In this document: piece after piece, positions 9,042 to 16,151 of the stretch
Numbering within the stretch: the first letter of the stretch is position 1
Layout: each line of letters begins with the position of its first letter
Assembly (NCBI RefSeq): GCF_002959855.1
Contig: NZ_PPDB01000003.1
Location: 536,372 to 600,371, forward strand
Direction: 5' to 3'
Source: Veillonella denticariosi JCM 15641
GTDB taxonomy: Bacteria; Bacillota; Negativicutes; Veillonellales; Veillonellaceae
Length of the DNA: 64,000 nt
Program-made: the position numbers and the translations under genes
Notes under the pieces: model-generated
Seen by the model: the letters and a program-made list of their open reading frames with translations, nothing else
The model's database searches: none
What the model was told of the DNA's origin: nothing

Positions 9042-10472
9042 ATGTCTCAATATGAATTTATCGATAAACGCGTACCGATTGCGTTCGACAATCCTTCGAT
9101 TTTTCACGACATCTCGAAATGTAAGAACTGCACCTTGTGCCGTCGCGCTTGTGCGGACGTGATGAGCGTGCTCGATTACTATGATCTCGATGCGAACGGC
9201 GACGTGCCCGTATGTATTCACTGCGGTCAGTGCGCGGCGGCGTGTCCGTTCGATTCCATGCATGCTAAATCCGAGCTTGATAAGGTGAAAGCAGCCCTCG
9301 CAGATCCCGATAAAATCGTTGTCATCCAGACGGCTCCGGCTGTGCGCGTGTCCATCGGTGAAGGCTTCGGCTTTGAACCCGGTACATTCCTGGAAGGAAA
9401 AATGGTCGGTGCTTTGCGCGCTCTCGGAGCCGATTATGTAGTGGATACGAACTTCGGTGCCGATTTGACCATTATGGAGGAAGCGTCCGAGCTCGTAGAA
9501 CGCCTCAATAAGGGCGGAAAGATTCCTCAATTTACGAGCTGCTGCCCTGCGTGGGTACGTTTTGCGGAAATCTATTTCCCTGAACTCATTCCGAACTTGT
9601 CATCTACGCGTTCCTGTATCGCCATGGAAGCGGCTATGATCAAGACGTACTTTGCTGAGAAGAAGGGCATTGACCCTCATAATATCGTGTCCATTTCCGT
9701 CAACCCTTGTACGGCCAAGAAAGCGGAAACGAAACGGGAAGAAGAAAATGCGGCGTCCCGTTTCTACAACGACGAATCCCTCGGCATGGATACGGACATC
9801 TCCATTACGACTCGCGAATTCATCCGCTGGATTGAAGAGGAAAACATCGACTTCAATGCCGTTGAAGAATCTCAATTTGATGAACTGATCGGCATGGAAA
9901 CCGGTGCATCCATCATCTTCGGTAACACCGGCGGCGTAATGGAGGCCGCTATGCGTACGGCGTATAAACTCATTACGGATAAAGAACCGCCTCCATACGC
10001 GTTGACTCATCTCGAGGACGTACGCGGCATGCAGGGTGTGAAAGAAGCGACCGTTCAACTCGGTGATGATGTGACCTTGTCCGTTGCGGTCGTGCACGGC
10101 GGTAAGAATGCCCGTGACTTCCTCAACGCGTTGAAAGAAGGGGACAAGCATTATGACTTCATCGAAGTCATGGCATGTCCGGGCGGCTGCATCGGCGGCG
10201 GCGGTCAACCGCGTACGAAATTGCCGCAAGCCGTAAAAACCAAGGAAGCCCGTATCGGCGGCCTTTATGAAGCGGACGAAAACTATAAATGGGTCGCTTC
10301 CTATGAAAACCCTGAAATCCAGGCATTGTACAAGAACTTCCTGGGCGAACCGTTGGGCCATAAGGCGCACGAACTGTTGCATACACATTATACGGATCGC
10401 AGTGCGGTGCTTGGCGATCGTAAGGACGTAGTGCCTGAAACATGCCCTACATCCCCTAAATTCAAAGGATAA
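9042..10472 (+). CDS. hydA: [FeFe] hydrogenase, monomeric ferredoxin-linked
   Basis: This 476-residue protein couples ferredoxin oxidation to proton reduction, releasing H2 during fermentation. It starts with two [4Fe-4S] ferredoxin motifs (C27, C30, C33, C37 and C58, C61, C64, C68), with no [2Fe-2S] or other extra domain. The H-cluster motifs follow: L1 TSCCPAW (165-171), L2 NPCTAKK (221-227), L3 MACPGGC (377-383), giving cluster ligands C168, C223, C379 and C383. By spacing, the proton-path residues E147, E150, C167 and S187 are kept. L2 has Asn where the usual motif has Met. AGGAGG lies nine bases before ATG 9042. It appears monocistronic. Confidence 0.93.
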   Translation: MSQYEFIDKRVPIAFDNPSIFHDISKCKNCTLCRRACADVMSVLDYYDLDANGDVPVCIHCGQCAAACPFDSMHAKSELDKVKAALADPDKIVVIQTAPAVRVSIGEGFGFEPGTFLEGKMVGALRALGADYVVDTNFGADLTIMEEASELVERLNKGGKIPQFTSCCPAWVRFAEIYFPELIPNLSSTRSCIAMEAAMIKTYFAEKKGIDPHNIVSISVNPCTAKKAETKREEENAASRFYNDESLGMDTDISITTREFIRWIEEENIDFNAVEESQFDELIGMETGASIIFGNTGGVMEAAMRTAYKLITDKEPPPYALTHLEDVRGMQGVKEATVQLGDDVTLSVAVVHGGKNARDFLNALKEGDKHYDFIEVMACPGGCIGGGGQPRTKLPQAVKTKEARIGGLYEADENYKWVASYENPEIQALYKNFLGEPLGHKAHELLHTHYTDRSAVLGDRKDVVPETCPTSPKFKG

Positions 10473-10514
10473 ATGTAAGCACTTTTCAATATCCGATAAA
10501 TGTTTAGTAGTGTG

Positions 10515-10564
10515 TAACACCACGAAATTAGGCGCAAACGATCTAATCTCGTTATGGTGTTCAA
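10515..10564. terminator. Imperfect hairpin after hydrogenase gene
   Basis: AACACCA...CTAATCTCGTTATGGTGTT forms an interrupted stem beginning about 45 bases after the hydrogenase stop. There is no U-run, so termination here would be weak or Rho-dependent; the assignment as a terminator is tentative. Confidence 0.25.
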
Positions 10565-10630
10565 TATCTGATGAATTCCTGGCCATGAGTAATGGAGAAG
10601 CTTCGTTATATTAACAATCACATAAACCGC

Positions 10631-10755
10631 TGTAGAAACCCTATGGGCTATTGTGAGTGGATCCTTTGACGTTAGAGACAATACAATTAATTAGATAGCG
10701 CATCTAATGGTTTATCTGACGTTAGAGATTACATTATGTAGATTCCATAGGGTTT
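10631..10755. repeat. MITE-like segment with 11-bp terminal inverted repeats
   Basis: AAACCCTATGG (10636-10646) is perfectly inverted as CCATAGGGTTT (10745-10755), and TGTAGA occurs beside both (10631 and 10737). Inside lie two direct copies of GACGTTAGAGA exactly 50 bases apart (10668 and 10718). No coding capacity is visible. This small, non-coding, inverted-repeat-bounded unit could be a miniature transposable element or a paired regulatory structure. It sits in a 698-base gap between the hydrogenase and the lipoprotein gene. Confidence 0.35.
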
Positions 10756-10931
10756 TGTTATGATATAAAACATAGTCTCATCTTGGATATAGATGCTAAC
10801 ATATTAATGAATATTGATAGTAAAACATATTTTATTGTGGTATAAAATATATTCTCATTTCGGTCTGTCAATTATGAGAATTTAGTATAGATATGTTCAA
10901 TGTGCATGAGGAAATGATGAATTATATAGTG

Positions 10932-10937
10932 TATAAT
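10932..10937 (+). promoter_or_regulatory. -10 element before the structured leader
   Basis: TATAAT lies in GTGTATAATAGT, about 235 bases before the lipoprotein start. No good -35 box is seen at 17 bases. If used, transcription would begin near 10944 and include the folded leader region described next. Confidence 0.4.
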
Positions 10938-10943
10938 AGTAAT

Positions 10944-11160
10944 ACATAATGTCAAACGGATGCGATGGGGTCGTATTCTTTGGGAGAACGTTAGCGTACA
11001 TTGTGTGGTTAGAGAGGGCTACAGGCCGAATGGACGTTAGTAAACCGAAGGGAACTTTCACAAGGAACGGACAAGTTTGTTGTATATCGCGGATTGTGAA
11101 AGTACCTAATACCTCTTTGGTTACGTAGGTAATGGGGCACTACGGTGCTAATGAGGAGTT
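10944..11160 (+). ncRNA. Candidate structured 5' leader or small RNA
   Basis: This stretch has no convincing ORF but is rich in pairing segments. ACTTTCACAA (11054-11063) pairs perfectly with TTGTGAAAGT (11094-11103); TACCTA/TAGGTA pairs around 11102-11130; GCAC-TACG-GTGC forms a small hairpin near 11138-11149; ACG-TTAG-CGT forms another near 10989. A TATAAT box lies just upstream and a GAGGAG ribosome-binding site at 11153-11158 just downstream. It could be a cis-regulatory leader of the lipoprotein gene or an independent RNA. It does not match T-box, tmRNA, RNase P or common riboswitch signatures that I can recall. Confidence 0.35.
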
Positions 11161-11170
11161 TTGTGTACGC

Positions 11171-12313
11171 ATGAAAAGTATAATTCAGCGAGTCATTTTA
11201 GGGATGGGCGTAATCCTGACAGTCATTTTGGCCGCTTCGTGTAAACATCAGAATACGGGGAGCGAAGGAATTCGGCAGTTTTCGTATCGCGGACTGGTGG
11301 CTTCGGATAAACCTGTCACGGAAAAGGTCGATACATGGCTGGATGCTATGTCGAGAGAGGATAAAATCGGACAGCTCATGATGATCAGCCTGCATGGCAC
11401 CGAGCTGGGGCAGTCGCAACGGGACGTCATCCGTAAATATCGGGTGGGCGGTATTTTGTTGACCAATGAGAACCTGATGTACAAGAACCAGGTGAAAGCT
11501 TTCATCGAGGAGATTCATCAGACGGCGGTGACATCGAGCTTAGTGACGCCGTACATCGCAATCAATCGGGACAAGGTGGAACGCAGGGGCGATATTTTTT
11601 TGCGTCTGCCCGAGGCGTCCAAGATGGGACAATATTCGATTGACCGCATCATCAACCTTACGACGCGGTCCGCTATCGAATTGCGCGATATGGGCTTTAA
11701 TCTCGTTATCGGACCTAATGCGAATCTGGGGGTGCCGCATATTTCCTATACGGCGGACCCGACATGGGCGGGCCATATCAATCTGGCTATGGCCGAGCGC
11801 TATCAGATCAATCATATGTGGTTCGCTTACAATTATTTCCCCTCGTTGGGAACGGGAGACCGCATGTTTTCCTCCGCCGATGAGACGAAGGACTACTTGA
11901 GCGATAATGATGTGGCCGTATTCAAGCGCCTTGTGAAACAGACGACGCCGAATACATATATGGTCATAGTCAGCCATGCGCAGTTTCCCGCTATCGACAG
12001 CGAACATCTGGCGAGTTCATCAAAGTCGATCATAACGGATTGGCTGCGATCCGATCTGGGCTATGACGGCATTATCATGACGGATCGTATCGACGTCGGA
12101 GCTCTGCAGTCAAATCAGAACATCGGCGATTATGCGGTGGCGTCCGTTTTGGCCGGCAGCGATATCATCCTGCTCGATGCAGATACGATGCATATCGACG
12201 AAGTGCATCGTGCCTTATCCCGCGCCGTGGAGAACGGAGACATCTCCGAAGAGCGGTTAAACGCATCGGTAAGGCGGATTCTGTCCATGAAAATGCAGGA
12301 ACATGCGGACTGA
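11171..12313 (+). CDS. NagZ-like GH3 lipoprotein with degenerate active site
   Basis: This 380-residue protein has a lipoprotein signal ending at C24 (ILAASC). The rest follows family 3 beta-N-acetylhexosaminidase: KIGQLMM, GGILLTNEN, RDMGFNLVIGPNAN, VSHAQFPAID and GYDGIIMTDRIDVGAL, keeping the likely nucleophile D305. The KHFPGHGDTxxDSH segment, which binds substrate and supplies the acid/base His-Asp pair, is replaced by NYFPSLGTGD (221-230) and MFSSAD. Normal muropeptide hydrolysis is therefore doubtful; a binding or altered role is possible. An in-frame ATG at 11132 would bury the signal sequence, so ATG 11171 after GAGGAG is preferred. Confidence 0.8.
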   Translation: MKSIIQRVILGMGVILTVILAASCKHQNTGSEGIRQFSYRGLVASDKPVTEKVDTWLDAMSREDKIGQLMMISLHGTELGQSQRDVIRKYRVGGILLTNENLMYKNQVKAFIEEIHQTAVTSSLVTPYIAINRDKVERRGDIFLRLPEASKMGQYSIDRIINLTTRSAIELRDMGFNLVIGPNANLGVPHISYTADPTWAGHINLAMAERYQINHMWFAYNYFPSLGTGDRMFSSADETKDYLSDNDVAVFKRLVKQTTPNTYMVIVSHAQFPAIDSEHLASSSKSIITDWLRSDLGYDGIIMTDRIDVGALQSNQNIGDYAVASVLAGSDIILLDADTMHIDEVHRALSRAVENGDISEERLNASVRRILSMKMQEHAD

Positions 12314-12340
12314 CATCTGTGAATCTTTTATGTGTAAACT

Positions 12341-12373
12341 ACTATATCGTAAACTACTATATTACGATATAGT
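12341..12373. other. Perfect 12-bp hairpin after NagZ-like gene
   Basis: ACTATATCGTAA (12341-12352) is the exact reverse complement of TTACGATATAGT (12362-12373), with a nine-base loop. It lies 28 bases after the lipoprotein gene stop. It is AT-rich without a U-run, so it is either a poor terminator, an mRNA-stabilising hairpin or an operator. The rest of 12314-12568 holds no convincing gene. Confidence 0.4.
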
Positions 12374-12568
12374 AAATTGCTGCATTCACGGCGCCGTATA
12401 TTACTGGTTATTTAGTAAAAGTGGATATACTTTTACCAATACAAATCCCGATATTGAACTGATAACCCTGGAAAATATGTATAAAATTTAATTAATTCCT
12501 GATTTGTCATAATCCTCTTTCCGCGTTAAGGTGTAGTCAAGCGCTATGCCTGGGCAGGAAAGGGGATT

Positions 12569-13339
12569 ATGTTAATTTCTGATGAATTACCAAATATTCA
12601 ACGGTGTCAGTCGCCGGAGAAACATGCGGATCGTCCGATTTTGCAAACTATGGTGTGCTCGCCGGAGGTGTTGGCATCGATTACGGACGAAAATCTGGTG
12701 CGTATATGTCAGCGCCGGAATATGCGGGTGCAAACCGTGTTGTACCAGCCGTGGAGTCCTGATGAAATTCATTATGATGCGGCACAGATCGAGCTGTGTC
12801 GTCGGTATCGTCCGCTCATTCTGCATTATACGAACTTCACTATGAATCGCGCGTTCAGAGAGGACCTTGAAGGGTATCTGTGGGCGGTTCTCGTGGACTC
12901 GATTTACAGCTATGATACGGAGGGACCCGTGCCGTTTGCAGGCTTTGTGAAAGCCGGCATCCGATACGGTCAGATGAATTACTTCAAGCATCAGCGTCGT
13001 CAGTGGCAGCGGGAAATACATCTGCCGGACACGACGACGGACAGTGACGAAAAGCAGCTGGCCATGGATCAGTTCGCCTCCGCGGATTGCGTGGAGGAAG
13101 AGGTGATGAACCGGGAGATGGAGCAGCAGTTGCGGCAGCGCCTCGTATGGGCCATGTCACGTCTGACGGAAACACAAAGGTCTTTACTACGTCAGGTATA
13201 TGGCGACTCTAAGAGCTTTACCGCCATCAGCGAAGAACTGAATTGCAGCCGCCAAGCCGTGCAGCAACGCCACGAACGGGCTATCAGGAAACTGCGGAAA
13301 TATCTGACAGCGGACCATAATAACCGTAACGGTTCATAG
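12569..13339 (+). CDS. Sigma-70-family-like transcription factor
   Basis: This is a 256-residue protein. The middle (about 75-150) resembles sigma region 2: LCRRYRPLILHYTN, EDLEGYLWAVLVDSIYSYD, FAGFVKAGIRYGQMNYFKHQRR. The C-terminus is a region-4 helix-turn-helix: LTETQRSLLRQVYGDSKSFTAISEELNCSRQAVQQRHERAIRKLR in two stretches. An N-terminal ~65 residues are unassigned. It would direct RNA polymerase to alternative promoters; the regulon is unknown. AGGGG precedes ATG 12569. The neighbouring gene may be a ComK-like regulator, so a competence or stress role is possible but unproven. Confidence 0.72.
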   Translation: MLISDELPNIQRCQSPEKHADRPILQTMVCSPEVLASITDENLVRICQRRNMRVQTVLYQPWSPDEIHYDAAQIELCRRYRPLILHYTNFTMNRAFREDLEGYLWAVLVDSIYSYDTEGPVPFAGFVKAGIRYGQMNYFKHQRRQWQREIHLPDTTTDSDEKQLAMDQFASADCVEEEVMNREMEQQLRQRLVWAMSRLTETQRSLLRQVYGDSKSFTAISEELNCSRQAVQQRHERAIRKLRKYLTADHNNRNGS

Positions 13340-13565
13340 CAGTTTATGATGGTTCGACTGATTCATATCAGTTCATAATGTTTTATAGATATGCATGTTA
13401 TATACGTTTTACAAATTCGATGCGTAATTAATGTCACATCAGTTAATCGTTGTGTTTACAAGATTATAACAATATTTAATAATACATAAAATTCTATAGT
13501 TTTCCGTATATATTTACAAAATGTGTATGGAGGTATACAATAGTTTTAACGGCGGATCACCGCAT

Positions 13566-13594
13566 GCAGATCTGCTTTCACAGAACACGTGTTC
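13566..13594. promoter_or_regulatory. Cluster of perfect palindromes upstream of ComK-like gene
   Basis: Within 13340-13644 (no gene), GCAGATCTGC (about 13566-13575) and GAACACGTGTTC (13583-13594) are perfect palindromes, preceded by a GCGG-ATCA-CCGC hairpin. They lie 50-80 bases before the 13645 start and may be regulator-binding sites. Confidence 0.4.
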
Positions 13595-13644
13595 ATTATT
13601 AATTGCATAGGAATGTTCCTTATTTTATTAAGGAGGATGTTTAG

Positions 13645-14250
13645 ATGACATCACATGACGGAGTTGCAGAATTGATGATCTCTCGTTTATCACAGGGAGA
13701 GGATTTGGATTTGGTATACGCGAATCCCGAGAATCACATTGTTTGTCTTATTCCAACCTATGAAAATGGCGCGGACAGTACGTTGTGCTATTATGTCGAT
13801 GGTCGGCAGGCCCTCATCGACAAGCCGATACGCCTCGTTACACGCGAGTTGGCTCTGAAAGAAGGCTTACGGCCGGGTTGTATGTTGAGCAGCGACGGTC
13901 ATCGCAGCGCGTATACGGCACCGCGGATTTTTGGACCGCATATGACGTTGGCCCATATTAAATGCCGTCGTTCTATCGGTAAAGACGTGGTATACGGCCT
14001 GTTTAACGTGGCGATTCCTTATGAATATCGGGTGGAGGAGGGACCGCAATCGGATACGAGCTATATCCGCGTGGCGGACTTTGAACCGATCCTGGTGTAC
14101 CAGTCGCCGGCCCAGGTGCGCCGCAAACTGGCGGAAGCCATGATGGAACATTGCCATTACGTACGTAAAATGATGGCTCGCATCAAAATGAGCGGCAACC
14201 CGCACGTTGTGGCGGAACTCTTCATCGCCTGGCGAGACCTCACAACATAA
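13645..14250 (+). CDS. Hypothetical protein, possibly ComK-like regulator
   Basis: This is a 201-residue soluble protein with no signal or TM. The spacing of hydrophobic strands and the segment KPIRLVTREL ... APRIFGPHMTLAHIKCRRSIGKD ... GLFNVAIP recalls the ComK fold (an IVDRSC-like strand, then PI-(x)n-FPT-(x)n-WISxHV), but identity is low and the match is from pattern memory only. ComK proteins are DNA-binding activators of competence genes. It has a strong AAGGAGG ribosome-binding site, stands as a single gene ended by the terminator at 14364-14399, and neighbours a sigma-like factor. If the ComK idea is wrong it remains an unknown. Confidence 0.4.
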   Translation: MTSHDGVAELMISRLSQGEDLDLVYANPENHIVCLIPTYENGADSTLCYYVDGRQALIDKPIRLVTRELALKEGLRPGCMLSSDGHRSAYTAPRIFGPHMTLAHIKCRRSIGKDVVYGLFNVAIPYEYRVEEGPQSDTSYIRVADFEPILVYQSPAQVRRKLAEAMMEHCHYVRKMMARIKMSGNPHVVAELFIAWRDLTT

Positions 14251-14363
14251 GACCTTTGACATAGATCGTTCGGATCGTGTTGTTGAGAGGGGGCAGGCGT
14301 ATAGGTGAAAGCTGTGTAATTTTGATGTTGTATAAGTGTAAAAATAAATATATATGAATGAGG

Positions 14364-14399
14364 AAAACCATCCCTTGAGAAATTGAGGGATGGTTTTTT
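14364..14399 (+). terminator. Rho-independent terminator
   Basis: AAAACCATCCCT (14364-14375) pairs with AGGGATGGTTTT (14386-14397) around a 10-base loop and runs into six Ts. It ends transcription from the 13645 gene and marks the left edge of the AT-rich block. Confidence 0.9.
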
Positions 14400-14537
14400 G
14401 GCGTGAAAGAATCTTTTATTAATAGTAGATTTTAGAAATGATTTGCATATATTTTTTTATCTATTAAAGGTATTTATAGGGAATTAATTGAATTTTGATA
14501 TTAAAAATTCGATAATATAATTAATAATGAAAAATTC

Positions 14538-15030
14538 ATGAAGTTGTTTGCGCTTAGAGGTTTTAGTGTGGGATTTTTTAAATTTCATCGTTCTATAAAA
14601 ATAGCGCCCGGAATCAAAATTAACTTTAATAAGAAGAGTACCAGTTTAACTCTTGGTCGTAAAGGTATTCATACAACGATAAGTAAATCAGGAATTAGGA
14701 ATACGGTTGGGCTTCCGGGTAGCGGTTTATCATATACTTCATATAATAAGTTTGATAGTCATATAGTTGATAATGTGATTCCGTATACGCGTGTATGTCC
14801 TAATTGTGGGCATAATATGAGAAAAAACTTGGCGGAATTGTCCTAAGTGTAGTTTTGATCTGTTGTCTTTGTATGCGCCGGTGGAACCTAAGAAGGATTC
14901 TAGTTGGGAGGATGTTAAAAGAAACTATAAAGAACGCGAAAATGATGTAAGTGGTAATAAAAAGGATTCAGGTTGTGGCTGTTTGTTAATAGTTTTTATA
15001 TTATTACTTATATTTTGGATTCTAAGTTGA
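14538..15030 (+). pseudogene. DUF4236 / zinc-ribbon / TM-tail protein, frameshifted
   Basis: The first frame (14538-14846) gives 102 residues of DUF4236: GFFKFHRSIKIAPGIKINF, the STSLTLGRKGIHTTIS repeat and GLPGSGLSYT. It then enters a zinc ribbon, CPNCGH, and runs into a stop. In the +1 frame after the A6 tract at 14822-14827 the protein resumes as WRNCPKCSFDLL, supplying the second CxxC, followed by a charged linker and a C-terminal TM segment (CGCLLIVFILLLIFWILS) ending at TGA 15028-15030. One base too many in the A6/CTT stretch explains the break. It could be a real lesion, slippage-prone phase variation, or an assembly error. Confidence 0.7.
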
Positions 15031-15067
15031 TTTAATATGTATAGTTAAAAAGGAATTGAGGGGTATC

Positions 15068-15820
15068 ATGAAACAATCAAAAAAGGCATGGTTAACATTT
15101 ATTACAGTTAGCTCTTGGGTTTTGGCTCAATTGGGATTACCTACTACTGCACAGGCTTGGGAATCATATTCAGATGATTTAACAACCTTAAACCATAGTG
15201 GTGCTGTAAATTTGAATCAATTTAAAGGCTCTAAATTCAAATCTAAAGATACATTGCCTCAAAAACAGATTTTTGATAGTATTGATGGTATTTTTTCTAA
15301 TGACTTAGTGGAGATGGCACACTATAGTCATAGATCACATTCTTCGCATAGATCTCATTACTCTCATTATTCAAGTTCATACGGTCGAGGCGGAGGGTAT
15401 TCCAGTGGCGGCTATTCTGGCGGTTATTCAGGTTCTTCTGATGAAGGGGATGTTGCACCTGCACAGCCAACTGATGTTTTGTCTATTGCAGAGATACAAA
15501 AACAACTTAACGATTTAGGATATTCAGTAGGAGCTGTTGATGGTCAGAAGGGGCCTAATACAGTGCAAGCGATAAAAAACTTTCAGATAGAATATGGTTT
15601 ACCTGTATCTGGTATTGTTGATTGGCAGACAGAGGCATATTTAAATAGTACTAATATTAATATTATTCGGTCAGGCCTACAGAGATACGGGTATAAATTT
15701 ACATCTACTAGTGGTCGCACACAGGAAGTAGTAGCTGCCATATATGACTTTCAGGCTCGACATGGATTACCACAAAATGGACGTGTATATTTGAAGATGA
15801 AACAAGCCTTGGGTATTTGA
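15068..15820 (+). CDS. hxsA: His-Xaa-Ser repeat protein HxsA (predicted modified substrate)
   Basis: This 250-residue secreted protein has a Sec signal ending TTAQA at residue 30. Residues 85-102 are six consecutive HxS triplets (HYS HRS HSS HRS HYS HYS), followed by a Gly/Tyr/Ser-rich stretch (103-125). Two peptidoglycan_binding_1-like domains follow (about 136-193 and 197-250, each ending near FQxxxGLP...G). HxsA is the presumed substrate of HxsB and HxsC, with the repeats as the modification site; the chemistry is inferred, not shown. Start ATG 15068 follows GAGGGG; the TTG at 15056 overlaps that site. One base separates it from hxsD. Confidence 0.88.
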   Translation: MKQSKKAWLTFITVSSWVLAQLGLPTTAQAWESYSDDLTTLNHSGAVNLNQFKGSKFKSKDTLPQKQIFDSIDGIFSNDLVEMAHYSHRSHSSHRSHYSHYSSSYGRGGGYSSGGYSGGYSGSSDEGDVAPAQPTDVLSIAEIQKQLNDLGYSVGAVDGQKGPNTVQAIKNFQIEYGLPVSGIVDWQTEAYLNSTNINIIRSGLQRYGYKFTSTSGRTQEVVAAIYDFQARHGLPQNGRVYLKMKQALGI

Positions 15821-15821
15821 T

Positions 15822-16151
15822 ATGGATAATTATTTTATTAGAAAAGAAAATGATTTTATCTATTTTGTTGAATTAAAAAAAGAATTTTATGAGCCTAAAG
15901 CTGTTATGTACGCAGCTAATATGTTTACGGATTACTATCATATTAAAATCGATGAAGTTGATCATGATACTGTAGGTGTCTGGTTTAAACTAAAGCTGGA
16001 AGCCGATAAAGAGAAGCTCGAAACCTTGCTTGGAAATTTTTGTAATGAAGCTTTGAAAAAACAAGTTCAAATTGACTTAGATGATAGATTTGGTGAGTTG
16101 AGATCTATAATTTATCACAAAGCTTTTGATAAGGCAGGGGGGATAGACTAG
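15822..16151 (+). CDS. hxsD: His-Xaa-Ser system protein HxsD
   Basis: This 109-residue, acidic, soluble protein (ENDFIYFVELKKEFYEPKAVMYAANMFTD in two runs) has a small alpha/beta pattern. Length, position between hxsA and the radical SAM gene, and the N-terminal xFxLxxxxYxxxAVxxAAYxF-like spacing fit HxsD, the small component of Hxs systems. Its role is unknown; it may deliver the precursor to the maturases, as small partner proteins do in other radical-SAM peptide pathways. It starts one base after the hxsA stop and its stop overlaps the hxsB GTG by one base, so translation is coupled. Confidence 0.78.
   Translation: MDNYFIRKENDFIYFVELKKEFYEPKAVMYAANMFTDYYHIKIDEVDHDTVGVWFKLKLEADKEKLETLLGNFCNEALKKQVQIDLDDRFGELRSIIYHKAFDKAGGID

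Noticed and set aside
8889..10586. Long minus-strand frames over the hydrogenase gene
   Set aside because: The + strand carries all hydrogenase motifs; the minus frames are compositional shadows of a GC-richer gene.
10944..11160. T-box, tmRNA or RNase P RNA as identity of the leader
   Set aside because: None of the signature sequences of these RNAs that I know is present; only generic pairing is seen.
12303..12491. 62-codon + frame after the NagZ-like gene
   Set aside because: It overlaps the previous stop, spans the perfect hairpin at 12341-12373, and has no ribosome-binding site or recognisable domain.
14822..14828. A-AAA-AAC as a programmed -1 frameshift site in the DUF4236 gene
   Set aside because: The heptamer is in the right phase, but a -1 shift leads to a frame without the zinc ribbon. 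The meaningful frame needs +1 (or -2), so an indel explains it better.
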